Position numbers and translations under genes: made by a program
Part shown: positions 33,840 through 42,805 of the stretch, one piece after another
How positions within the stretch are numbered: the first letter of the stretch is position 1
How the letters are laid out: each line of letters begins with the position of its first letter
The notes under the pieces: model-generated
What the model saw: only the letters and a program-made list of their open reading frames with translations
The model's database searches: none
What the model was told of the DNA's origin: nothing
DNA from: Trichobilharzia regenti
Lineage: Eukaryota; Platyhelminthes; Trematoda; Strigeidida; Schistosomatidae
Assembly: GCA_944472135.2 (NCBI GenBank)
Contig: OX235270.1
Coordinates: 119,489,842 to 119,553,841, forward strand
DNA: 64,000 nucleotides
Reading direction: 5' to 3'

Positions 33840-34331
33840 GATTTCGCTTCTGTATTATGAAAATTGAGCGCGCTTTTCGACTATTACGCTACATTTTGGT
33901 CATAAATAAAATCTCTTATTACTCTAAAATTTTATGCAAAGAGTTTGCGGAAATTATCACAATTATTAACCTTTCGAACACTGAATCCAAAAAATACAAT
34001 CTTATTGACAGATAATACACATAACTCACTGTTTGGATTTGTGGAATTTTTAAACATAAACACATCTATAATTGTATATATTGTTGGATTTATATGTTCA
34101 AGTTGCTCCAAGTCAGTGAGTTTATGGTTAAGATATCATTTTAGTTAAACGTACTGAACTATATTGCATGTTGTCTTATTGTATAGTTGTCGTCGCTTTT
34201 TGCCCTTTTTTCTGTGAACTGTTTCCTTTGTTGATGTTGTTCTCATTGTTTGTCCGTTATTTTCTGATTTTGAGGGGAGCAACCCAAAAAGTTGCTTCTC
34301 TCTAAACTTTTACTTAATGTAATCATTCTTT
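33840..34331 (+). other. 5' leader of the SR2-like LINE
   Basis: AT-rich, no ORF with a recognisable domain. It lies between the left target duplication and the start of LINE coding similarity (GVRLATPPCKQKLLKKLQ). It presumably carries the internal promoter. A small stem (AAGTTGCTTCTCTC and similar) is visible but nothing firm. Confidence 0.5.
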
Positions 34332-36822
34332 TCTCAGGCGTGAGGCTAGCAACCCCACCCTGTAAACAAAAATTGCTAAAGAAACTTCAGTATGTGAACC
34401 TCCTTGCACCAAAAGAAAAAGTCTGTGTAGGAACATGGAACGTCCGAACTATGTACGAGACTGGAAAGCTGCCCAGATCGCCAACGAGATGAAAAGATAC
34501 GGAATACAAGTGCTGGGAATATGTGAGAGCAGATGGAATGGGAGTGGACTCACCAAATTGTCAACAGGTGAGTCAGTGATCTACTCCGGTCACCCAGAAG
34601 ATAACCACACGCACACCGAGGGCGTGGCTATCATGATGTCACCAACGGCAACGAAAGCCCTGATACAATGGGAGGCGATTTCGTCCAGGATAATGACCGC
34701 CAGGTTCAACTCCAAAGGAAGGAAAGTGTCAATCATACAATGTTATGCACCCACAAACAACGCAGACCTCGAGAAGAAAGAAGAATTCTACAGGCAACTA
34801 CAGGCAACAATGGACAATACTCCAGCTGGCGACATGAAAATACTAATGGGAGACATGAACGCCAAACTGGGACCAGACAATACGGGAAGGGAACTCATCA
34901 TGGGTAGAGAAGCTCTAGGAGAAATGAATGAAAACGGAGAACTCTTCGCCGACTTCTGCGCCTTCAACGAACTGGTGATTGGTGGCAGTGTATACAAGCA
35001 CAAAGATATCCACAAGGCTACATGGGTGTCACCAGACGGGCAAACCAAAAACCAAATCGACTTCATCTCAATCTCAAGGAAGTGGAGGCGCAGCCTACTG
35101 GACACAAAAGCAAGAAGAGGAGCAGACGTTGGCTCAGACCACTATCTCGTACAAGGGACAATCCAAATCAAATTAAAAGCTTTCAGGGAATCAGGAGCTG
35201 CAGATAGACCACAAGCCAAGTTCAACACTCAAAAGCTGAAGGACCAGGCTACAAAGGACATCTTCATTGCAAGCATAAAGGACAAAGCCGAGACACAAAT
35301 CAACACTAGCGAAGAGGTCGGCGTTGAAAAGCACTGGAACAACTTGAAAACGGTGTGGAGCCAAACCTGCATAGAAATTCTAGGCAGAAAAAAGAGACAG
35401 GACAAACAGTGGCTCACTACGGACACTTGGAAACTAATAGAAGAGAGAAGGACAGTGAAGCAAAAGATTATCCAGTGCACGGACGAGCAACAAAAACAGG
35501 AGCTGAATGCAAGCTACAATACACTGAACAAAAGAGTGAAGAAAAGTGCCAGGGAAGACAAAAGAAAATATTATGAAACCATGGCAAACGAAGCAGAACA
35601 AGCTGCAGGCAAAGGAGACCTCGCCACACTCTACCAAACAACTAGGAACCTTTCGGGCAAACGTTCGACACAGATTAAGCCAATAAAGGACGACAATGGA
35701 AAGTCAATCACCAAAGAGGTGGAACAGAGAAAGCACTGGGTTGAACACTTCAAAAGACTTCTAAATCGTCCGCCACCTACAACACGTCCAGCAATACCAA
35801 CAACGGAAGCAGAACTACCAGTGAACACTGACCCCCCGACGAAATCAGAAGTCCTGAATGCAATCAAGATGCTTAAAACTGGGAAAACACCGGGACCAGA
35901 TGGAATCCCAGCAGAGGCTTTGAAAATAGACCCAGAGACAACAGCGGACTTGATGACACCACTACTGGAGAAGGTGTGGAAAGAGGGCAAAGTACCCGAG
36001 GATTGGAAGAACAGTTACTTATTCAAACTTCCAAAGAAAGGAGACTTAAGTCAATGTAAAAACTGGCGTGGAATTATGCTTCTGTCCATTCCAAGCAAGA
36101 TACTAAGTCGCATCATCCTGGAGAGAATCAAACAAGCCCTAGATGAAAAACTTCGTCCGGAACAGGCTGGATTCAGGAGAAACAAATCATGTATTGATCA
36201 AATCGCCACTCTACGGATCATCATTGAACAAAGCTTGGAATGGCAGTCACCTCTCTATCTCAACTTCATCGACTTTGAAAAGGCCTTCGACAGCGTCGAT
36301 CGAGAGGTCATTTGGAAACTACTTCGCTACTACGGGGTCCCATCGACAATTATACACCTCATCCAACAGTTATACGACAATGCTGCATGCCAAGTAATCC
36401 ACAACGGGAAACTTACGGAAGCCTTCGAAGTGAGGACGGGAGTGAGGCAAGGCTGTCTACTATCACCAATGATCTTCCTGATTGCAATTGATTGGATAAT
36501 GCGACAGACAACGGCAACCAACGAGGGAACAGGCATAAAATGGACTGACACAAAAGACTTGGAGGATCTGGATTTCGCCGATGATATATGTCTGATTTCC
36601 CATAAACTGGAAGATATGCAAGTGAAAAGTAACAAGTTGGCAGAAGAAGCATCAAAGATAGGACTTCACGTGAACATAGATAAAACAGAGATGATGAAGA
36701 TTCCTAGCCAACATCAACAGCCAACAACAACAGACCACAATAAGCATAAATGGGAAGAACCTGAAAGAAACAACCTCCTTCACCTACCTGGGAAGCATCG
36801 TCTCAACTACAGGCGGAACTGA
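34332..36822 (+). pseudogene. RTE endonuclease-reverse transcriptase, main part
   Basis: N-terminus: GVRLATPPCKQKLLKKLQYV, VCVGTWNVRTMYETGK. One base is lost near 34470 (CTGCCCAG, expected CTGGCCCAG) and the ORF continues AAQIANEMKRYGIQVLG. Apurinic endonuclease-like motifs: WNVR, ICESRWNGSG (Glu), GDMNAKLGP, SDHYLVQG. RT motifs: KTPGPDGIPAEALK, NWRGIMLLS, FIDFEKAFDSVDR, GVRQGCLLSPMIF, and LDFADDICLISH (catalytic FADD). A base gained near 36740 ends the frame. The protein nicks target DNA and reverse-transcribes LINE RNA at the nick. 795 codons are open in the main frame. Confidence 0.92.
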
Positions 36823-37363
36823 CGAGGACATCAAAGCCAGAATCGGAAAAGCAAGACAAGCTTTCATTACTCTCAAATCTGTGTGGAGGTCAACAGCAAT
36901 CAGCATCAAAAATAAGATCCGGATTTTCAACTCCAATGTGAAGTCAGTGCTACTATACGGATCAGAGACTTGGCGAGTCATAAAGAGCATCTCAAACAAA
37001 CTTCAAACCTTCATTAACAACTGTCTCCGCTCAATACTCAAGATCAGATGGCCAGAAAAGATCAGCAACAGGGATCTCTGGGAGCGAACCAATCAGGAAC
37101 CGATTGTGAAACAAATAGGCAGAAAGAAATGGAGATGGATTGGCCATACGCTGAGGAAACCATCAAGTGACATCACTAGACAAGCCCTCGAGTGGAACCC
37201 GAAAGGGAGGCGGCGAGTTGGTCGTCCAAGGGTGACTTGGAGGAGGTCATGCGAGGAGGAGATGAAAGCATGTGGACAGACCTGGAGCAGGGTGAAAAAG
37301 TTGTCAGAAAACCGAAGTCAATGGAGGTGCGCAGCTGAAGCCCTATGTTCCTCTAGGAACTAA
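36746..37363 (+). pseudogene. RTE ORF C-terminal part
   Basis: Continues after the second frame change: INGKNLKETTSFTYLGSIVS, GTDEDIKARIGKARQAFITL, SVLLYGSETWRVIKS, WERTNQEPIVKQIGRKKWRW, IGHTLRKP and RRRVGRPRVTWRRSCEEEMK, to the stop after SSRN. This basic post-RT tail is typical of RTE proteins. The stop lies about 20 bp before the AAT tail. Confidence 0.9.
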
Positions 37364-37385
37364 AGGATACAATAATAATAATAAT

Positions 37386-37913
37386 ATGACTTATAAGAAT
37401 ACCTTGATTTCGATGAATTGCATGAGTGACCTCAACTCCAGCTCAGTCCTAGAGGTAATTGCGAGACGCCTACCTACTCGGCTGCAAAGGAAGTGGGTAA
37501 AAATAAGCTCTCGTATCGAGGAGGAGGGTATCGAGCCAAGGTTTGGTGATATTCTGAGACTGGTGAAGGACAGTGTCAACCAGGTGATGGGCAAATCCGC
37601 CAGCATTTCGCATTCTAAGGTAGAACCTAAGGAACCAGTGAATATAAGGAAGGCATTTGTGGTGAAGTCTCAAGACACAACGAGAAAGGATGAGTGTATT
37701 GTTTGCCATAACATGCATCAACTGAGTGATTGTAATCGCTTTATCGGTATGTCACACGTAGAAAGGTTAAAAATGGCAAAGCAGAAGCGGCTGTGTTTCA
37801 GTTGTTTAAAGATTGGGCATACAAAGTGGAATTGTAAGGCGACAAATAAAAGAAGTAGTGGTTTAACGGATATGCACCCACTTCTGAGGACAGTGAACGA
37901 ACCTGGGAATTAG
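37386..37913 (+). pseudogene. gag: BEL/Pao Gag, C-terminal part
   Basis: Resumes after the SR2-like insertion: MTYKNTLISMNCMSDLNSSS, VLEVIARRLPTRLQRKWVKI. It ends with two Cys/His motifs, CIVCHNMHQLSDC and CFSCLKIGHTKWNC (a CX2CX4HX4C zinc knuckle), which bind element RNA. A TAG at 37911-37913 lies in the same frame as the protease, so it may be a mutated sense codon. Confidence 0.88.
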
Positions 37914-38385
37914 GTTAATTGTAATAGTATCTCTAGACCCCTTGACAACCCACAAGTTTTCTTAGGGGTATTACCAGTTAAGGTGAAAGGACCGAAATCT
38001 TCAGTAGAGACTTATGCATTGTTGGATAATGGTTCAGACGTTACATTGATAGATGCTGAACTGGCTGGTTGCTTGGGTATTAAAGGCCCTAAGCAACCCT
38101 TGGTTGTAAATACTTTCACTTCTTCGAAAACAGTAGTATGTGAACGAGTGTCTTTTCAGTTAGAATCCTTGGCTACTGGGGAAACCGTGGAAGTGGATAC
38201 TGCTTACACTACCTCCAATATGAAACTTGGCGAAGCTATAGCACCTAGTCGTGAAACGGTTATCGGTAAGCCATACCTGTGTGACATACCTCTTCCAACA
38301 CTGTAAGATGGAAGAGTGAGAGTACTCATTGGATGTAGTGTGCCAGAAGCTCACAAGGTATTAGAAGAGAGATTCGGAGGTAGAG
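37914..38385 (+). pseudogene. pol: BEL/Pao protease
   Basis: The frame continues from gag through LDNPQVFLGVLPVKV to YALLDNGSDVTLIDAELAG. The active site reads D-N-G-S, where D-S/T-G is normal for aspartic proteases, so the enzyme may be impaired. Then GKPYLCDIPLPTL and an in-frame TAA (38304-38306), followed by VRVLIGCSVPEAHKV. A one-base shift near 38385 leads into the RT frame. Confidence 0.8.
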
Positions 38386-39326
38386 ATGCTCTTCGCGACG
38401 AAAACACCGCTGGGATGGACAGTGAGAGGACCTATACCCATAGTCCACATATCATCATTAGTTGCAAACGATGGGGACAAACTAAAAACTATGATTAAAA
38501 ATATGCATGACAAGGAGTTTTGTGACTGCGGTGTCCCTGAGACGGGTCGTTCTGTAGAAGACTTAAAAGCAGCTAAAATAGCCGAGGAGTCTTTTAAATA
38601 CGAAAACGGGCGTTTCAGCGTTGGCCTACCATGGAGATTCAAAGATAGACAGTTGTTTTGTAATAGGAAAGTTGCTCTTAAGAGACTAATGGGTTTACAG
38701 AAGAAATTTCTGTCAGATGCAGAACTCTGGTTTAAATATAAGGAAGTCGTCGATAAACATATAATGAAGGGTTACGTTGAAAGACTAGTTGATCAAAGTG
38801 AGCCAGGGAAGTGGTATTCGCCCCATCATCCCGTCTTTAACCCGAGGAAGCCAGGTAAACTCCGTGTGGTGTTTGATTGTTCTGTGAATCATGAAGGAGT
38901 CTCTTTGAATGATAATCTGTATAGTGGCCCAGATTGCTTGGGCTCATTAGTGGGACTGCTGTTAAGATTCAGAAAGTTTACAGTTTCTGTCGATGCGGAT
39001 ATAGAGGAAATGTTCCTACAGGTGAAGGTGCCAGAGAGTGACAGAGATCACTTGAGGTTCTTGTGGTTTGATGACGGTCCTTGTGGTAAGGTGTCAGAAT
39101 ATAGGATGACAGTGCATTCATTTGGTGCCACATTTTTCCCGTTTTGTGCTAATTTTGTTCTACAAAAGGCAGTGTCAACATTTGGTTCTGATGATCTGCT
39201 GGATGTCATTGATTGTTGCTTCTACGTGGATGATTGTTTAGCCTCCTTCGATAATGATAAGTCTGCAGTTAGATTTGCGATAAGCATTACTGAAGTGTTA
39301 GCTAAGGCCGGCTTTCGTCTAACTAA
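38386..39326 (+). pseudogene. pol: BEL/Pao reverse transcriptase
   Basis: FATKTPLGWTVRGPIP is the typical BEL linker before RT. RT motifs: GKWYSPHHPVFNPRKPGKLR, VVFDCSVNHEGVSLND, FTVSVDADIEEMFLQVKVP (first Asp), YRMTVHSFGATFFPFCANF and CFYVDDCLASF (catalytic YVDD). The frame runs to AGFRLTN, where the U1/SINE chimera interrupts at 39326/39327. It resumes KWVSNSLDVLK at 39691. Confidence 0.9.
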
Positions 39327-39478
39327 CCTGGCGCCGGGTTCAGGGTGATCAAGAATGCTCTGACCCCGGGTGGAGGCTCACCATTGCACCTCGGTGGGTT
39401 GAAACTCGCGACGGACCCTAATCGGGTGCGCTCGGGCGTGTAGTTTTTGTCAGTGGGGAGGCCTCACGGTCCTCCCTT
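39322..39478 (+). pseudogene. U1 snRNA retro-copy, almost full length
   Basis: Read 5' to 3', the segment has the U1 snRNA landmarks in order. ACTAACCTGGC stands for the 5'-splice-site-pairing ACTTACCTGGC; its first bases may be host sequence. GGTGATCAAGAATG is the stem-loop I region. GAGGCTC leads to CCATTGCACCTCGG (stem-loop II, with the U1A-binding ATTGCAC loop). Then GCGACGGACCCTAATCGGGT (stem-loop III), TAGTTTTTGT (Sm site), and GTGGGGAGGCCTCACGGTCC plus TCCC (stem-loop IV). It is inserted in BEL RT and joined directly to a SINE. No promoter context, so it is a retrocopy rather than a gene, although the RNA part looks little changed. Confidence 0.88.
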
Positions 39479-39483
39479 TATTG

Positions 39484-39690
39484 TGCGTCGGTGGCACAGT
39501 GGTTAGGACTCTCGCCGACCATGCACATGGTCCGGGGTTCGAGCCCGCACCGACGCACATCTGATATCTATGGTCGGCCTGCAAAATTTGGGCTACCGAT
39601 ATCCATGCTGAAAATTCCATACTTGTACCGAAAATACAGTGTGGAATCAAGCTGTAAATCAAAAAATCAAAAAAAAATCAAAAAAAAAAA
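39484..39690 (+). repeat. tRNA-headed SINE, family B, fused to U1 copy
   Basis: Full-length: the head TGCGTCGGTGGCACAGTGG ends with CCGACGCA (39550-39557), which pairs perfectly with the first eight bases like a tRNA acceptor stem. CGGGGTTCGAGCCCG forms a T-arm. The body and the tail TGCTGAAAATTCCATACTTG follow, then an A-rich tail. The BEL codons AA|G-TGG are split exactly at its right end (39690/39691). With the U1 part it forms one insertion of 364 bp without a target duplication. Confidence 0.9.
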
Positions 39691-41391
39691 GTGGGTCTCG
39701 AACAGCCTAGACGTTTTGAAGCATATAGTTCCAGAAGACAGAGCACCTACTGTACGAGATTTGCCTGTTGATACTCTACCAGTTGAACGCAAATTAGGTA
39801 TATGATGGGATGTGAACTCTGATACCTTTGGATTTAGTGTTGGTGATATTGATAAGCCAGTTACTCGGAGTGGTGTGCTCTCTGTGTTGTCTTCCGTGTT
39901 TGACCCACTTAGATAAGTAGCATCTTATCTACTTCCGGCTAGGAGGTTATTTCAAGAGACATGCAGGAAAGGGTTACAGTGGGATGAACCATTAAGTGAG
40001 AGGCAGAGAGAAGAGTGGAAGGGGTGGGTTAACAGTTTAAGAACGCTGAATCTACATTCCGTCTCACATCCACTTAAGCCATGGAGAAGTCATGATATGA
40101 TTGACTTCCATGTTTTTTCTGATGCCTCTGAGGTTGGATTTGGTGCAGCCATATACATCAGAACCACCTTAAGGAATGATATAGATGTTAGCCTGGTGAT
40201 GGGTAAATCTAGAGTTGCACCTCTTAAGACGGTTTCGATTCCGAGATTAGAACTTAATGCCGCCTTACTAGCTGCGCAGTTATTCACAACGGTGTGTAAA
40301 GAGTTGGATTACCCCAAGCATCCCGTAACGTTTTGTACTGATTCGATGCATGTGATATATTATATACTCAACGAGTCAGCAAGATATGCACGTTTTGTAG
40401 CTAACAGAGTATCTCAAATTCGTGAACTAACAACCGTCAACCAGTGGAGGTACGTACCGTTTGGAAATATTCCAGCTGATCTAGCATCGAGAGGAGTTAT
40501 TGATATGAATGTGGTTAAAAATAAGTGGTGGAAAGGTCCAGAGTTCTTGCTAAGGGCTGACAGTATGTGGCCTCGTAGAGAAGATGAACCACCGATAAAC
40601 GAGTGTGCCTTGGAGTTGAAGACGAGTGTCAGTTTAACATCTACTCAAGAAAGACACTCAGGTTTACATCCACTTTTTAAATATTATTCTTCTTGGTACA
40701 AACTACTGAAAGCGGTTGCGTGGTTGACACGATATGTTACGTATTTAAAGGCCATGCATCTTGCGGGATACGAAAATATGAATGTGGGGCCTTTGAGAGT
40801 CGAAGATATTAGAAATGCAGGGTTAGCGATTTTGAGGGCTGCTCAGTGGGAAGCGTGGGGTGAGATTGCCAAGGAGGATAGTCCCGATTTCGCAGATTTC
40901 AAGGTGCGGTTAGATAGATTATCTCCGATAGTTTCCGAAGGGATCGCTAGAGTTGGTGGACGTCTACATATGTTAGAATCGTCATATGAGACCCGTCATC
41001 CGGCTTTATTACCTTGCTACCATCCAGTCACTGATCTCATTATAAGACACTACCATGTTCTTGAAGGTCATTTGGGTACTTCTCAATCGCTATCAAGTAT
41101 TCGATGTAAGTTCTGGATAGTGAAAGGAGGTACCGCTGTCCGTAAAATAATTGATAAGTGCATGGAATGTAAACTCCGAAATGCTCGTCCAGTACAGCAG
41201 ATGACGGCACCACTCCCAGCGTGGTAAGCTTCTGAAGGGAATTATCCATTTGAGTACGTTGGGGTGGATTTGTTCGGATCTTTTGTAGTGAATAGAGGCA
41301 GAATCCTATGTAAAAGATATGGCTGTTTATTCACCTATTTGAAAATGAGAGCTGTGCATATTGAGATGGTTCATACGCTAACTACTGATAG
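39691..41391 (+). pseudogene. pol: BEL/Pao RT end, RNase H and integrase N-terminus
   Basis: KWVSNSLDVLKHIVPEDRAP resumes RT. In-frame TGA (~39803) and TAA (~39915) follow, then FHVFSDASEVGFGAAIY (RNase H Asp), IPRLELNAALLAA (Glu), TFCTDSMHVIYY (Asp) and PADLASRGV. The integrase zinc finger is H-H-C-C: RHYHVLEGHLG...KCMECK. After an in-frame TAA at 41225, the core begins [10 protein letters not shown] (first Asp) and [15 protein letters not shown], where the CR1-like LINE interrupts. Integrase inserts BEL cDNA. Three stops show decay. Longest open part 40097-41227. Confidence 0.88.
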
Positions 41392-41393
41392 AG

Positions 41394-42425
41394 GTGGGAA
41401 ATAAACTCGATAACAGTGATCACAACATATTGTACTGCACACTCCCCCTCCGACTAACAACTAAATACACACCTAAAAATTCCCCGGTGTGCTATCAATA
41501 TAGGGACTATAAGAATGCTGATTGGGAATTCCTATCAGATCTGTTGAGAAGTTCTGACTGGGAAGAATACTTTATCAACAATAACTTAGAAGTATCGCTT
41601 GAGATTTTCTACAAAACAGTTGGCTCAGCAAGAGACACAATCGCGCCCCTAAAATCTGCCCTAAAGACACCAACTCCATTTATTGACCGGAAAACGCGAC
41701 TAAAACTAAAGAAATTGAAAAGGAAATACCATGTATTTAAGGAATGCGTTAATGCGTTAAACCAAATACATGAAACTCTTAAACTGCTTGAAGAGAAACA
41801 CAAAATGAAGTCACAACATGAGGAAAATAAAGCGCTAATGGGTAACACCAAAACTCAGGAACTTTGTAGGATATTGCAAAAACGTCTAAAAAGCAGTAAA
41901 GACAATAATGTAAGCATCTTGGAACATAGGGGTGTAATATACAACGATCCGCAGGTTATAAGTGAACTCCTCAGTGAGTGGTTTTGCAATGACACCAGAG
42001 TGCACCCGACCCCGAATTTCCAAATGACCTGCAAAAGTAACCACAAATTAGGAGAAATAGATTTTAATATACAAAATATAGACTCAGCGATTAAGACATT
42101 GAAGTCAAATGGCAGTACTGGAACAGACGACATACCATCGGTCATATACAAAAATGGTAGCACGGAAATGGTAGTCTTGTTACTTAGAATATTTACTCTG
42201 TCACTGGAAACTGGAACTTATCCTGAAGTGTGGAAAACCACATACATATTACCTAAGCACAAAGCAGGGGCCAAAACCGGTGCATGCAACTATAGACCTG
42301 TTAATATAACACCGGTAATATCACGAATAATGGAGAAAGTGGTTAAAGACCAAGTGTCAGACAACTTACTAGAACATGAACTTATCAACCCATCACAACA
42401 CGGATTCCTCAAAAAGAGATCATAA
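41394..42425 (+). pseudogene. CR1-like LINE ORF2, left part
   Basis: Begins near the endonuclease SDHN motif. A charged linker follows, then the RT start: KSNGSTGTDDIPSVIYKNG, WKTTYILPKHKAG, CNYRPVNITPVISRIMEKVV and HELINPSQHGFLKKRS. The frame is broken at 42423 by a 41-bp AT-rich insert. Excision would continue SCATCHIDFFNE. Mediates LINE retrotransposition in intact relatives; dead here. Confidence 0.85.
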
Positions 42426-42463
42426 TAATAATAATATATATTCTCATATAAACATATAAATCA
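42423..42463. repeat. 41-bp AT-rich insert in LINE RT
   Basis: TAATAATAATAATATATATT and 'ctcatataaacatataaatca' sit between AGATCA and TGTGCGACC. The host frame (KKRS-CATCHIDFF) resumes exactly after it, and ATCA is repeated at both ends. The (TAA)n start resembles an RTE tail, so this may be a tail-only insertion. Confidence 0.6.
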
Positions 42464-42715
42464 TGTGCGACCTGTCATATAGACTTTTTCAACGAAGTTA
42501 CACGAAGCAGGGACAACAGAGAACTAGTAATTGTGCTGTATTTCGATATAACAAAAGCCTTCGATAGAGTCCCCCATAATCTGCTAGTCAGCAGGTTATG
42601 CTCACTAGGGATATGTGACCCTCTCCTGAGCTGGATAAAATCATTTCTCCGTGACAGGAATCAGATAACAAAAGTTGGCTCGATAAACTCAAGGCCTAAA
42701 CCTGTAAGTAGTGGT
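42464..42715 (+). pseudogene. CR1-like LINE ORF2, RT palm start
   Basis: TCHIDFFNEVTRSRDNRELV with IVLYFDITKAFDRVPHNLLV contains the first RT catalytic Asp. It ends ITKVGSINSRPKPVSSG at the insertion point of the inner LINE and continues at 46392 with VIQGSVIGPLLF. Confidence 0.85.
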
Positions 42716-42805
42716 GGCGGCCTGTTTGACATCTGGGCTACCTTTTTCGTGCATCTACATATTGCATCTAATAAGTCATGTTTTCATTCCTAATTTTAAT
42801 AAAAT

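Larger units (their letters stand above)
33840..37384 (+). mobile_element. SR2-like RTE-clade LINE, near full length
   Basis: About 3.55 kb inserted in BEL gag with an 11-bp target duplication. It has a ~0.5-kb 5' leader, one endonuclease-RT ORF broken by two single-base shifts, a very short 3' UTR and an (AAT)n tail (37369-37384). These are all hallmarks of RTE elements. Relics of the same family lie at 19079, 61050 and 62490. Confidence 0.92.
33829..37395. repeat. 11-bp target-site duplication of the SR2-like LINE
   Basis: TATGACTTATA occurs at 33829-33839 and 37385-37395. It brackets the LINE and, when one copy is removed with the LINE, restores the BEL gag frame (...DNLMTYKNTLIS...). Confidence 0.88.

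Noticed and set aside
35631..35990. 119-codon minus-strand open frame
   Set aside because: Lies wholly opposite the endonuclease-RT ORF of the SR2-like LINE; shadow frame.
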